In this document: one piece after another, positions 19,443 through 28,536 of the stretch
Layout of the letters: each line of letters opens with the position of its first letter
Numbering within the stretch: position 1 is the stretch's first letter
Assembly: GCA_943788635.1 (NCBI GenBank)
Contig: CALSRA010000037.1
Coordinates: 1 to 57,427, forward strand
Length of the DNA stretch: 57,427 nt
Direction: 5' to 3'
Source: an uncultured Alphaproteobacteria bacterium
GTDB taxonomy: Bacteria; Pseudomonadota; Alphaproteobacteria; UBA8366; GCA-2717185
Notes under the pieces: generated by a model
What the model was told of the DNA's origin: nothing
Seen by the model: the letters and a program-made list of their open reading frames with translations, nothing else
Databases searched by the model: none
Made by a program: the position numbers and the translations under genes

Positions 19443-19778
19443 ATGGTGGTGCTTGAAAAAGTAAGACAGCGGTCGGCGAAACTCGCCGGATCGGTCGCGT
19501 GCGCGTTTGTCGTGGCGTATTTCGCCTATGGCACCGTGCAGGGTGATCGTGGCCTGTTGTCGTATTTTTCCCTGACGCAGGAACTTGAACGGGCGCAGTC
19601 GGCATACGAAGAATTGCGCGAGTCCCGCCGGGGGCTGGAGCACCGCGTTACGCTGTTGCGACCCAGTAGTCTTGATCTGGATTTACTGGAGGAACGCGCC
19701 CGCGTTGTCCTGGATTTGGTCCGGGAAGACGATTTTATCGTGTTGATGCCCGAAACGGCTGGAACGACGACACGCTGA
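19443..19778 (+). CDS. ftsB: Septum formation initiator FtsB/DivIC family protein
   Basis: The 111-residue bitopic protein has a single membrane helix (KLAGSVACAFVVAYFAYGTV) near the N-terminus, then a coiled coil (SLTQELERAQSAYEELRESR, GLEHRVTLLRPSSLDLDLLEER) and a short C-terminal tail. This is the layout of FtsB, which links FtsL and FtsQ in the divisome. An in-frame start at 19290 would add 51 residues before the membrane helix and is rejected; the ATG at 19443 gives normal length. Position between eno and pdhA is conserved in alphaproteobacteria. Confidence 0.88.
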   Translation: MVVLEKVRQRSAKLAGSVACAFVVAYFAYGTVQGDRGLLSYFSLTQELERAQSAYEELRESRRGLEHRVTLLRPSSLDLDLLEERARVVLDLVREDDFIVLMPETAGTTTR

Positions 19779-19805
19779 AGTGCTGATTCCGATGTATGGA
19801 AACGT

Positions 19806-19839
19806 CTTGAATCAAGCCGGTTAACCTGATTTAGGTTAA
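19806..19839. promoter_or_regulatory. Two palindromes upstream of the pyruvate dehydrogenase operon
   Basis: CTTG-AAT-CAAG (19806-19816) and TTAACCT-GATTT-AGGTTAA (19821-19839, perfect 7-bp arms) lie in the AT-rich 183-bp gap before pdhA. No T run follows the second palindrome, so an operator is more likely than a terminator. The regulator is unknown. The AT-rich stretch just downstream (19840-19880) is a plausible promoter. Confidence 0.45.
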
Positions 19840-19961
19840 TTAAAGAATTATTAAGTAAAATCAATAATTTATAGTGCGCTTGCCAAATGCGGCAGTGCAG
19901 GTTACGAGTCACGCCAAATTATGGTGAACTGAGCGCCTGACAGGTGGGAGAAAGCTTAGCC

Positions 19962-20978
19962 ATGGCCAGATCTGCGACGCGATCAAAATCCAGAAAAAAC
20001 TCTGAACCGGCGAAGGCGACCGGCGACGAATTACTCCACTATTACCGTGAAATGCTGATGATCCGCCGTTTCGAAGAAAAGGCGGGCCAGCTATATGGCA
20101 TGGGCCTGATCGGCGGCTTCTGTCATCTTTATATTGGTCAGGAAGCTGTCGTGGTCGGCATGCAGTCGGCGATTACAGGCGATGACGCGGTCATTACCAG
20201 TTACCGCGATCACGGACACATGCTGGCTTGCGGTATGGACCCTCGCGGGGTCATGGCCGAATTGACCGGGCGCAGCGGCGGATATTCGCATGGTAAAGGC
20301 GGCTCCATGCACATGTTCTCAAAGGAAAAGAATTTCTATGGCGGGCATGGCATTGTTGCAGCGCAGGTGCCGCTCGGTACCGGAATTGCCTTCGCGCATC
20401 AATACAATGATACGAAGAATGTCAGCCTGACATATCTCGGCGATGGTGCTGTCAATCAGGGCCAGGTTTACGAATCGATGAATATCGCGGCGCTATGGAA
20501 GCTGCCGGTCATCTATGTCATCGAAAACAACAAATATGCCATGGGCACCAGCCTGGAGCGGGCATCGGCCGGCACCGAACTGTACAAGCGCGGTCAGGCT
20601 TACGGCATTCCCGGTGAGCAGGTCGATGGCATGGATGTCGTGGCCGTCAGAGCGATAGCCGAAAAGGCTGTGGCCCATTGCCGTGCGGGCAAGGGACCGT
20701 ATGTCCTGGAAATGATGACGTATCGCTATCGCGGTCATTCCATGTCGGATCCGGCGAAATACCGTAAGCGTGAAGAAGTACAGAAGATACGCAGTGAGCG
20801 CGACCCGATTGATTTTGTTCGCGAATTGCTGCTGTCCGAAGGGCATGCTGATGAGAGTGACCTGAAGGAAATTGACCGCGAAATCAAGGACACGGTATCC
20901 GACGCGGCCGAATTCGCCCAGAACAGTCCCGAGCCGGATGCCTCCGAGCTTTGGACCGACGTCCTCGTCGACGCCTGA
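19962..20978 (+). CDS. pdhA: Pyruvate dehydrogenase E1 component, alpha subunit
   Basis: The protein has 338 residues. With PdhB it decarboxylates pyruvate on thiamine diphosphate and passes the acetyl group to lipoyl-E2. Features: IRRFEEKAGQLYGMGLIGGF, GQEAVVVGM, the SHGKGGSMHMF loop, the ThDP motif starting GDGAVNQGQVYESMN and ending ENNKYAMGT, and the TYRYRGHSMSDP loop. The ATG at 19962 follows GGGAGAAAG; a GTG at 19944 overlaps that box and is less likely. It opens the block pdhA-pdhB-pdhC-lpdA-lipA. Confidence 0.97.
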   Translation: MARSATRSKSRKNSEPAKATGDELLHYYREMLMIRRFEEKAGQLYGMGLIGGFCHLYIGQEAVVVGMQSAITGDDAVITSYRDHGHMLACGMDPRGVMAELTGRSGGYSHGKGGSMHMFSKEKNFYGGHGIVAAQVPLGTGIAFAHQYNDTKNVSLTYLGDGAVNQGQVYESMNIAALWKLPVIYVIENNKYAMGTSLERASAGTELYKRGQAYGIPGEQVDGMDVVAVRAIAEKAVAHCRAGKGPYVLEMMTYRYRGHSMSDPAKYRKREEVQKIRSERDPIDFVRELLLSEGHADESDLKEIDREIKDTVSDAAEFAQNSPEPDASELWTDVLVDA

Positions 20979-21005
20979 TCGTCAGCATCTGAAAAGGAAT
21001 TTCCA

Positions 21006-22373
21006 ATGGCTACGCAAATTCTGATGCCGGCTCTGTCGCCGACGATGACAGAAGGCACGCTCGCTAAATGGCTTAAGGCCGAGGGCGATCAGGTCAGTTC
21101 CGGCGATATTATCGCTGAAATCGAAACCGACAAGGCGACCATGGAGGTCGAGGCTGTCGATGAAGGGATCATGGGCAAGCATCTTGTCGCCGAAGGTTCG
21201 GAAGGCGTTGCGGTAAATTCGCCGATCGCCGTTCTGCTGGATGATGGCGAAGATGCGTCGGCTGTCGACAGCGTTGCCGCTGCCCCGGCTGCGGAAGCGG
21301 TTGAAGCGGCGCCGACAGTTGCCGCGGAGCCGAAAGCGGCCCAGCCGGCGGCTGCGGCGGTGCCCGAAGAAGTCGAGTGGAGTGGCCCGACAAAAACACA
21401 GTCACTGCGCGAGGCGCTGCGCGATGGCATGGCTGAAGAAATGCGGCGTGACCAGAAAGTCTTCCTGATGGGCGAGGAAGTGGCCCAGTATCAGGGTGCC
21501 TACAAGGTCAGTCAGGGCATGCTGGAGGAATTCGGCGCCAAACGGGTTATCGATACGCCGATTACCGAGCACGGCTTTGCCGGAATCGGTGTCGGCGCAG
21601 CCTATATGGGGCTGAAGCCGATTGTCGAATTCATGACCTTCAATTTCGCCATGCAGGCGATTGACCAGATCATCAATTCCGCGGCCAAGACGCTGTATAT
21701 GTCCGGCGGGCAGATGGGCTGTCCGATCGTGTTCCGTGGCCCGAACGGCGCGGCCGCACGGGTCGGCGCGCAGCATTCGCAGTGTTATGCTAGCTGGTAT
21801 GCCCATTGCCCTGGCCTGAAGGTCGTGTCGCCTTATTCCGGAGCCGATTCCAAGGGGCTGTTGAAAGCGGCCATCCGCGACCCGAACCCGGTAATTTTCC
21901 TCGAAAACGAGCTTCTTTACGGCGAAAGCTTCGAGGTGCCGGAAGATGACGATTTCATCGTGCCGATCGGCAAGGCGAGAATTGTCCGCAGCGGTACGGA
22001 TGTTACCCTGACGGCCCATTCGCTTATGGTGGGCAAGGCTATCAAGGCAGCGGAAGCGCTGGCCGAGGAGGGCATTAGCGCCGAAGTTATTGATCTTCGG
22101 ACCATCCGCCCGCTTGATACCGAAACGATCATCAATTCGGTGAAGAAAACCAACCGGATCATCTCCTGTGAGGAAGGCTGGCCCTTCGCCGGGATCGGAT
22201 CGGAAATATCCGCGCTTGTCATGGAGCAGGCGTTTGACTGGCTTGATGCGCCGGTTGGCCGCATCGCCGGGCTCGATATTCCGATGCCTTATGCCGCCAA
22301 TCTCGAAAAGCTCGCGCTGCCACAGGTAGAGCATATTGTGGATGCGGCTAAAGCGGCCTGTTACCGGACCTGA
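21006..22373 (+). CDS. pdhB: Pyruvate dehydrogenase E1 component, beta subunit, with N-terminal lipoyl domain
   Basis: The protein has 455 residues. A lipoyl domain (about 1-80) carries the lipoylated Lys in [11 protein letters not shown]. An Ala/Pro/Glu linker (about 85-125) precedes the transketolase-like beta subunit (about 130-455; [56 protein letters not shown]). The extra lipoyl domain on E1-beta is a known alphaproteobacterial trait. A strong AAAAGGAA site precedes the ATG, 28 bp after pdhA. Its first 50 residues are nearly identical to those of PdhC, pointing to domain duplication or gene conversion. Confidence 0.97.
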   Translation: MATQILMPALSPTMTEGTLAKWLKAEGDQVSSGDIIAEIETDKATMEVEAVDEGIMGKHLVAEGSEGVAVNSPIAVLLDDGEDASAVDSVAAAPAAEAVEAAPTVAAEPKAAQPAAAAVPEEVEWSGPTKTQSLREALRDGMAEEMRRDQKVFLMGEEVAQYQGAYKVSQGMLEEFGAKRVIDTPITEHGFAGIGVGAAYMGLKPIVEFMTFNFAMQAIDQIINSAAKTLYMSGGQMGCPIVFRGPNGAAARVGAQHSQCYASWYAHCPGLKVVSPYSGADSKGLLKAAIRDPNPVIFLENELLYGESFEVPEDDDFIVPIGKARIVRSGTDVTLTAHSLMVGKAIKAAEALAEEGISAEVIDLRTIRPLDTETIINSVKKTNRIISCEEGWPFAGIGSEISALVMEQAFDWLDAPVGRIAGLDIPMPYAANLEKLALPQVEHIVDAAKAACYRT

Positions 22374-22396
22374 TGCAGGGATAAAGGGGAAAACCA

Positions 22397-23668
22397 ATGC
22401 CCATCAAGATTCTGATGCCCGCCCTGTCGCCGACCATGACGGAAGGTACGCTGGCGAAATGGCTTGTTGCCGAAGGCGATGACGTCTCGTCGGGGGATGT
22501 GTTAGCCGAAATCGAAACGGACAAGGCGACCATGGAGGTCGAGGCGGTCGAGGAAGGCCGTGTCGGAAAATTGGTGGTTTCCGAAGGTTCTGAAGGCGTA
22601 AAGGTAAACGAAACCATTGCGTTGTTGCTGGAAGATGGCGAAGACGCCAGTGCGCTGGAAGGGGCAGGCGCTGCAGCAGCGCCCGCAGCATCCGCACTGG
22701 CTCCCACGGCCCCGCGCCTGCAGCGGCCCCGGCACCGCAGGCGACGCCGGCAGCCAGCCCGGCGGGGGGCAGGATCGTTGCCAGTCCATTGGCGAAACGT
22801 ATGGCGGAACAGGCCGGGCTTGCGTTATCCGGTCTTTCCGGCAGTGGCCCGAATGGTCGTATCGTAAAATCCGATATTGAAGCAGCGTTGAGTGGCGGCG
22901 GTACGGCGGCTGCAGCCCCGGTATCCACGCCGACGCCGACACCCGCCGAGAAGGCCGCGCCTGCAGCGTCCGATGGCTTCGAGCCCGAGTTCGACTTCGA
23001 GCCGGCCAGCAACATGCGAAAGGTCATCGCCCAGCGGCTGACCGAATCGAAGCAGACCGTGCCGCATTTCTACCTGACGGTAGATTGTGAAATCGACAAC
23101 CTGTTGGGATTGCGCAAGGAACTGAACAGCCGTTCGGATGAGTACAAGCTGTCGGTCAATGATCTGGTCATCAAGGCCTGTGGCGTCGCGCTTCGCAAGG
23201 TGCCGACGGCGAATGCCTCCTGGACGGGCGATGGCGTGAAGCTTTATCGCAGTCGCTGATATCTCGGTTGCCGTGGCGATCGAAGGCGGCTTGATTACGC
23301 CGGTTATTCGCAATGCGGGTGGCAAGGGTCTTGAAGCGATTTCCAGCGAGATGAAGGATCTGGCGGGCAAGGCGCGTGACGGTAAGCTGCAACCCCACGA
23401 GTTCCAGGGCGGCACGTTCAGCATTTCCAACCTCGGTATGTTTGGTATCAAGCAGTTCGATGCGGTGATTAACCCGCCGCAGGGTGCGATTATGGCTGTT
23501 GGTGCGGGCGAACAGCGCCCGGTTGTGCGGAATGGCTCACTGGCCGTGGCGACGGTTATGTCGGTGACGCTATCGGTCGACCATCGTGCCGTTGATGGCG
23601 CTGTCGGGGCAGAATTCCTGGCAGCCTTCAAGAAGCTGATCGAAGACCCGATGACGATGCTGCTGTAG
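22397..23668 (+). pseudogene. pdhC: Dihydrolipoamide acetyltransferase (E2), frame broken twice
   Basis: E2 transfers the acetyl group from lipoate to CoA and forms the core of the complex. The order is an N-terminal lipoyl domain ([11 protein letters not shown]), an Ala/Pro linker, a peripheral-subunit-binding domain (ASPLAKRMAEQAGLALSGLS then GSGPNGRIVKSDIEA), a second linker, and a catalytic domain with [13 protein letters not shown]. One base is missing in the linker near 22714 (CCCCGCGCC where CCCCGGCGCC restores the frame). One base is extra near 23254 (AGTCGCTGA where AGTGCTGAT restores it). The two cancel overall. As E2 is normally essential and the rest is well conserved, sequence error is more likely than true inactivation. 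Confidence 0.88.
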
Positions 23669-23704
23669 CGGCATCCGCACGAGCGGTTACGGAAGGAAAA
23701 TCGA

Positions 23705-25117
23705 ATGGCCGATAAGAGTTTCGACGTCATTATTGTCGGCGGCGGGCCGGGCGGCTATGTCGCGGCGATCCGTTCGGCGCAGCTTGGCATGAAGACCGCG
23801 CTGGTCGAGCGGGAACACCTGGGCGGCATTTGCCTCAACTGGGGGTGTATCCCGACCAAGGCGCTGCTGCGTACGTCTGAAATTTATCATTACGCGACGA
23901 ATGCTGCGGCTTTCGGACTGAAGATCGAAGGCGTCAGCGTCGATCTGCCGGCCGTGGTAAAACGGTCGCGCGGAATTGCCAAACAGCTCAATTCGGGCGT
24001 CGGGCATTTGCTGAAGAAGAACAAGGTCACCGTCTTTGACGGGGCGGGCAAGCTGGACGGTGGTAGTGCCGGGGCACGCAAGCTGAAGGTTGAGAAGGAC
24101 GGCAAGACTGTTGCCGACCTGACCGGGAAGCATATCGTTCTGGCGACCGGTGCGCGGGCGCGGGTACTGCCCGGCCTGGAACCGGACGGCAAGCTGGTCT
24201 GGACCTACAAGGAAGCGATGGTGCCGGAAGCGATGCCGAAATCGCTGCTGGTCGTCGGATCAGGCGCCATTGGTATGGAATTTGCCAGTTTTTACAGTGA
24301 TCTCGGCGCCGATGTTACAGTCGTGGAAGTGCTTGATCGTGTGTTGCCTGTGGAAGATGAGGAAATTTCCGCTTTTGCCCACAAACAGTTCGAAAAACAG
24401 GGCATCAAGATTCATACCAAGGCCAAGGTATCTGAACTGAAACACGGCGCGAATAACGTCACCGCGACGATTGAGGCCGGTGGCAAGAAGACCCCGCTGA
24501 CCGTGGACCGGGTTATCCTGGCTGTCGGCATTGTCGGCAATGTCGAGGGGCTGGGGCTGGAGGGCACGAAGGTCGAGGTCGACCGGGCCCATGTTGTCAT
24601 CGACAAATGGGCGCAGACGGGCGAGCCGGGCATTTACGCCATTGGCGACCTCGCAGGACCACCATGGCTGGCGCACAAGGCGAGCCATGAAGGTGTCATC
24701 TGCATCGAGAAGATTGCCGGTCAGAAGGACGTTCATCCGCTCGATACCGGAAATATTCCGGGTTGTACCTATTGCCGTCCGCAAATTGCCAGCGTCGGCA
24801 TGACCGAGGCGGCGGCAAAGGCGGCGGGGCACAAGGTCAAGGTTGGGCGTTTCCCGTTCATCGGCAATGGCAAGGCAATTGCGCTGGGCGAGCCTGAGGG
24901 GCTGATCAAGACGGTATTCGACGAGAAAACCGGCGAATTGCTGGGCGCGCATATGGTTGGCGCGGAAGTGACCGAGCTGATTCAGGGGTATGGCATCGCC
25001 CGGACACTGGAAACGACCGAGGCTGAATTGATGCATACGGTCTTCGCACATCCCACCCTGTCCGAGATGATGCATGAATCGGTCCTTGACGCCTACGGTC
25101 GGGCTATCCACTTCTAG
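23705..25117 (+). CDS. lpdA: Dihydrolipoyl dehydrogenase (E3)
   Basis: This 470-residue flavoprotein reoxidises dihydrolipoamide with NAD+. It has the FAD motif IIVGGGPGGYVAA, the redox disulfide in GGICLNWGCIPTK, the NAD motif VVGSGAIGMEFASFY, the second FAD motif IYAIGDLAGPPWLAHKA and the C-terminal catalytic His-Glu in FAHPTLSEMMHE. It lies 36 bp after pdhC in the same operon, with a GGAAGGAAA ribosome-binding site. Confidence 0.98.
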   Translation: MADKSFDVIIVGGGPGGYVAAIRSAQLGMKTALVEREHLGGICLNWGCIPTKALLRTSEIYHYATNAAAFGLKIEGVSVDLPAVVKRSRGIAKQLNSGVGHLLKKNKVTVFDGAGKLDGGSAGARKLKVEKDGKTVADLTGKHIVLATGARARVLPGLEPDGKLVWTYKEAMVPEAMPKSLLVVGSGAIGMEFASFYSDLGADVTVVEVLDRVLPVEDEEISAFAHKQFEKQGIKIHTKAKVSELKHGANNVTATIEAGGKKTPLTVDRVILAVGIVGNVEGLGLEGTKVEVDRAHVVIDKWAQTGEPGIYAIGDLAGPPWLAHKASHEGVICIEKIAGQKDVHPLDTGNIPGCTYCRPQIASVGMTEAAAKAAGHKVKVGRFPFIGNGKAIALGEPEGLIKTVFDEKTGELLGAHMVGAEVTELIQGYGIARTLETTEAELMHTVFAHPTLSEMMHESVLDAYGRAIHF

Positions 25118-25123
25118 GTCATC

Positions 25124-26065
25124 ATGGCAATGACAGATACAGCGGCCTTACGGCATCCGGAGAAACGGAACCGGCCCGACAATCCCATCCAGCGCAAGCC
25201 TGACTGGATTCGGGTCAAGGCGCCGACATCGCCGGTTTACCGTGAAACGAAAGATATCGTTCGCGAGAATGGCCTTGTAACGGTCTGCGAAGAGGCTGGG
25301 TGCCCCAATATCGGTGAGTGCTGGGCGCAGAAGCACGCGACCTTCATGATTATGGGCGATACCTGCACGCGCGCCTGTGCCTTCTGCAATGTGGCGACGG
25401 GCATTCCAAAGCCGCTCGATCCGATGGAGCCGGTCAATCTGGCCGGTGCGGTGGCAAAGCTGGGGCTGCGCCATGTGGTAGTGACATCGGTCGATCGGGA
25501 TGATCTTGCGGATGGCGGCGCAGCGCATTTTGCGGAGGTGATCGCGCGGTTGCGGGAATTTGCACCGGGTGTGACGATTGAAATCCTGACACCGGACTTC
25601 AAGGGCAAGGCCGGTGCGATCGAGGTAGTGGCAGCGTCGCAGCCGGATGTGTTCAACCACAATATGGAAACCGTGCCACGCCTTTACCCGACGATTCGGC
25701 CGGGTGCCCGCTATTTTACCAGCCTGGCGCTGCTGCAGCGGGCAAAGCAGCTTGAACCGCTGACGTTTACCAAGTCCGGTGTCATGGTAGGGCTTGGTGA
25801 AACCCGCGAAGAGGTGCATCAGGTGATGGACGATCTGCGTGCCGCCGACGTCGATTTTTTAACTATCGGCCAGTATTTGCAGCCAACGCCAAAACATGCT
25901 GCGATCGACCGTTTCGTCACGCCGGACGAATTTGAATCCTATGCTGCCACGGCGCGGGGCAAGGGGTTCCTGATGGTCTCTTCGTCACCGCTGACCCGGT
26001 CCTCGTATCACGCCGATACCGATTTTGCCCAGCTTCGCGAAGCGCGCGCTGCGCAGCTTTCATAA
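25124..26065 (+). CDS. lipA: Lipoyl synthase
   Basis: LipA is a radical-SAM enzyme that inserts two sulfurs into protein-bound octanoyl groups to make the lipoyl cofactors of PdhB and PdhC. The 313 residues match the family. The auxiliary cluster cysteines are in [12 protein letters not shown], the SAM cluster in CTRACAFC, and the C-terminal Ser ligand in TRSSYHAD. The gene begins 6 bp after lpdA, so modifying enzyme and substrates are made together. A second ATG at 25130 could also be the start. Confidence 0.98.
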   Translation: MAMTDTAALRHPEKRNRPDNPIQRKPDWIRVKAPTSPVYRETKDIVRENGLVTVCEEAGCPNIGECWAQKHATFMIMGDTCTRACAFCNVATGIPKPLDPMEPVNLAGAVAKLGLRHVVVTSVDRDDLADGGAAHFAEVIARLREFAPGVTIEILTPDFKGKAGAIEVVAASQPDVFNHNMETVPRLYPTIRPGARYFTSLALLQRAKQLEPLTFTKSGVMVGLGETREEVHQVMDDLRAADVDFLTIGQYLQPTPKHAAIDRFVTPDEFESYAATARGKGFLMVSSSPLTRSSYHADTDFAQLREARAAQLS

Positions 26066-26092
26066 GTATCTGATTTCCCCTGAAAGCCCGTT

Positions 26093-26527
26093 TTGCCGAC
26101 TCACGCCGAAAAACGCCGTATGGAGCATCGGCCGGATCAACTGTTTGATCTGGTTGCAGATGTTGGGAAATACCCGGAATTCCTGCCATGGTGTGTGGCC
26201 GCGCGTGTCCGCAGCCGTTCCGAGACTTTGATAGTTGCCGATTTAATTATTGGATTCAAGGGGATACGGGAAAGTTTTACCAGTAAGGTTTCACTGGATA
26301 AAGAAAACTGCCTTATTCAGGTGGAATATGAGGATGGGCCGTTCAAGTACCTGAATAATCATTGGAAATTTGACAATTATGACGGCAGGGGATGTGAGCT
26401 CGATTTTTTCGTGGATTTCGAGTTCAAGTCCCGGATGCTTCAGAAAGTGATTGAGATGCTTTTTGGCGAAGCCGTGCGGCGTATGGTCGGGGCATTCGAG
26501 AAACGGGCCGACGACCTTTATGGCTAA
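26093..26527 (+). CDS. RatA / Coq10-type START-domain protein
   Basis: The 144-residue protein is an SRPBCC-fold lipid-binding domain. PTHAEKRRMEHRPDQLFDLV, DVGKYPEFLPWCVAARV and FKGIRESFTSKV match the family known as RatA in E. coli and Coq10 in mitochondria (ubiquinone binding). A role in quinone delivery is the likelier one in this alphaproteobacterial position after lipA. Translation is predicted to start at TTG 26093, which gives the conserved N-terminus PTHAEK; the first ATG is nine codons later and would delete it. Confidence 0.9.
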   Translation: MPTHAEKRRMEHRPDQLFDLVADVGKYPEFLPWCVAARVRSRSETLIVADLIIGFKGIRESFTSKVSLDKENCLIQVEYEDGPFKYLNNHWKFDNYDGRGCELDFFVDFEFKSRMLQKVIEMLFGEAVRRMVGAFEKRADDLYG

Positions 26528-26702
26528 CCTGTAGTGCGGAATTCATTTCGAATCCTTAGCTATCCATAGTTAACAGCCGTGGCAACTGCGATTGCAGTTT
26601 CGATTATTCCCGATCAGCAATGAAAATTGCGACCCCCCAAGAGTGGGATGGAATCATTCCGCCAGCACAAAATATAGCGATGACTACAGTGACAAGCTGT
26701 CT

Positions 26703-26726
26703 AAAGCCTATTAGATTAGGCCTTTT
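26703..26726 (+). terminator. Possible terminator in the gap after ratA
   Basis: AAAGCCTA (26703-26710) pairs with TAGGCCTTT (26717-26725) around TTAGAT, with one bulged C, and T residues follow to 26726. It lies 175 bp after the ratA-like stop, so it may end the pdh-lipA transcript or guard the next gene. The bulge and distance limit confidence. Confidence 0.35.
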
Positions 26727-26788
26727 CGCTAATTTGCACCCGATCCGAAGCTGAATCGCGTGACCGCCACTGTTTCAGGAATACCGAT

Positions 26789-27490
26789 GTGATTACGCCA
26801 TCGCAGATCCGTGCCGGCCGCGCAATTATCAATGCGAAGCAGAGCGAGCTTGCCAAGGCCGCAGGCATATCCCTCGCGACCCTGAATAATATCGAACGCG
26901 GTGTGGGGGATCCCCGGACCAGTACGCTGGATGCGATTGAGCATGCCCTGTCCCGGGCGGGCGTCGAAATTCAGGGGAACGATGCGCTGGAAACCGTGAC
27001 CCTGCATCGCCTGGCCCGGCCCAGCGCATATGATACATTTCTGGCGAGCCAGCGCGTGTTGGAGGCGCTTGGTCCAAAATCGCTGCTCAAGGGCCATAGC
27101 GTCTTGTTCTATGCGCGCCGGAATCGCCGTGATCCTGACGAGCGGCCCAGAGTATGCCTGATGATTGAGGGGGAGGCGCGAACTGTTCTCTTTGACCAGG
27201 TCGATTTCAACCTTTCAAGCGGCGCACGGGTCGCCGAGGTTGCGGGTATCATGCTTGCGGCCTTCGCCTTTCATCGTGGCGACGTCCATTACCTGACCGA
27301 TATCCTGGACGATACGACGGTTACCGATACAGAGGAGGCCGTCGATCGCTTGCGCAGTATGGGGGGCGCCCCGCTGCAGCACCCGCGCGACTTCTTCGAT
27401 GTGTTTGATTCCTGGGATGACCGGGTCACGGCCTTGGCCACCCGCGAAGGGCACCCGATGCGCGATCTGGCGGCGCTGTTCTTCGACTGA
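26789..27490 (+). CDS. XRE-family transcriptional regulator with unknown C-terminal domain
   Basis: The protein has 233 residues. An N-terminal Cro/C1-type helix-turn-helix (ITPSQIRAGRAIINAKQSEL, AKAAGISLATLNNIERG) covers about residues 3-60. The remaining 170 residues form an acidic globular region with no motif I recognise. Regions such as FYARRNRRDPDERPRVCLMI may be a sensor domain. It starts at GTG (26789) after a CAGGAA site. The gene is alone, and convergent with pncC at 27493 with only 2 bp between stop codons. Target genes cannot be guessed. Confidence 0.85.
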   Translation: MITPSQIRAGRAIINAKQSELAKAAGISLATLNNIERGVGDPRTSTLDAIEHALSRAGVEIQGNDALETVTLHRLARPSAYDTFLASQRVLEALGPKSLLKGHSVLFYARRNRRDPDERPRVCLMIEGEARTVLFDQVDFNLSSGARVAEVAGIMLAAFAFHRGDVHYLTDILDDTTVTDTEEAVDRLRSMGGAPLQHPRDFFDVFDSWDDRVTALATREGHPMRDLAALFFD

Positions 27491-27492
27491 GC

Positions 27493-28002
27493 TCAGCCGG
27501 CAGGTTCCTGATGTTCGGCCAGTTTTTCGAACATGGTGAATGCCGCCAGAACGGTTGCCTGGCGGACAGCACTGCGATCACCTTCAAAGATATGCCGCTC
27601 GACAAATGGTTGCCGGCTGCCAAGCCGCGCACCGCCGATATAGACCAACCCGACCGGCTTTTCGGGCGTGCCGCCGCCCGGTCCCGCGACGCCGGTAACG
27701 GAAACCGTCGCATCGGCGCGGGAATGCGCCAGCGCGCCAAGCGCCATCGCGCCGGCAACCTGTTCACTGACTGCGCCATGGGCTTCGATCAGGCCCATAT
27801 CGACCCCTATGGCTTCATTTTTGGCTTCGTTGGAATAGGTCACGAAGCCGCGTTCCACGGTTGACGATGATCCCGCGATGGCGGTCAGGCAGGCGGCAAT
27901 GAGGCCGCCGGTGCAGGATTCCGCAGTTGCCAGCATCAAGCCCTTGCTATGGTAAAGATTCAGCAACGCCGCCGCGCGGTCGAGTACGTCTTGGGAAAGC
28001 AT
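27493..28002 (-). CDS. pncC: Nicotinamide-nucleotide amidase (CinA C-terminal domain type)
   Basis: The 169-residue stand-alone CinA-C domain deamidates nicotinamide mononucleotide to nicotinate mononucleotide, recycling NAD from DNA ligase. Family signatures are LMLATAESCTGGLIAACLT with the catalytic Ser, TYSNEAKNEAIGV and VTGVAGPGGGTPEKPVGLVY. The N-terminal MoCF-like domain of full CinA is absent, as in E. coli PncC. It is downstream of pgpA and ispDF on the minus strand. Confidence 0.93.
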   Translation of the reverse strand: MLSQDVLDRAAALLNLYHSKGLMLATAESCTGGLIAACLTAIAGSSSTVERGFVTYSNEAKNEAIGVDMGLIEAHGAVSEQVAGAMALGALAHSRADATVSVTGVAGPGGGTPEKPVGLVYIGGARLGSRQPFVERHIFEGDRSAVRQATVLAAFTMFEKLAEHQEPAG

Positions 28003-28053
28003 CGTCGGTTGAATCCTTTTCTTGGCCCGTGACAGCGCCCTTAAAGGCGACCG

Positions 28054-28530
28054 TCAGGGCAGGTATGGCAGCAGGAAGTAGAGCAGAATGCCAGCGTAAG
28101 CCCCTGCTACTATGTCGTCCAGCATGATTCCCGCGCCGCCGGAAAGGTTACGGTCGATCCAGTTCGCGGGCCAGGGTTTGGTGATATCGAACAGCCGGAA
28201 CAGGGCAAAGCCGAGGGCGTAGGCCATTGGGTCGAGCGGCGCGAACGCGAGGGTGAGCCATTGTCCAGCGACTTCGTCGATCACGATTTCGCCGGGGTCC
28301 TTGATCCCGCTTGCCTGGGTGACGGCATTCGATGCCCAAATTCCGACGGCCAGTATGGCGAACGCGGCGATCAGCAGCCCGGTTGGCCCCGCGAACCATG
28401 CAATGCCCCACGCAAAGGGCAGGGCGGCAATGGAGCCCCAGGTTCCCGGGGCGCCGCGTGCCAGGCCGGCGCCGAACCAGGTTGCCAGCAATCGGGCTGG
28501 ATGGCGCAGGGGTAAGGGATTGTCGTTCAT
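28054..28530 (-). CDS. pgpA: Phosphatidylglycerophosphatase A
   Basis: PgpA dephosphorylates phosphatidylglycerol phosphate in the inner membrane. The 158-residue protein has four hydrophobic segments and the family signatures FGAGLARGAPGTWGS, KDPGEIVIDEVAGQW (acidic metal site) and FRLFDITKPWP. It sits between ispDF (start of the run) and pncC with short gaps (6 bp and 51 bp), so the three are probably one operon. Confidence 0.93.
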   Translation of the reverse strand: MNDNPLPLRHPARLLATWFGAGLARGAPGTWGSIAALPFAWGIAWFAGPTGLLIAAFAILAVGIWASNAVTQASGIKDPGEIVIDEVAGQWLTLAFAPLDPMAYALGFALFRLFDITKPWPANWIDRNLSGGAGIMLDDIVAGAYAGILLYFLLPYLP

Positions 28531-28536
28531 GAAAAC

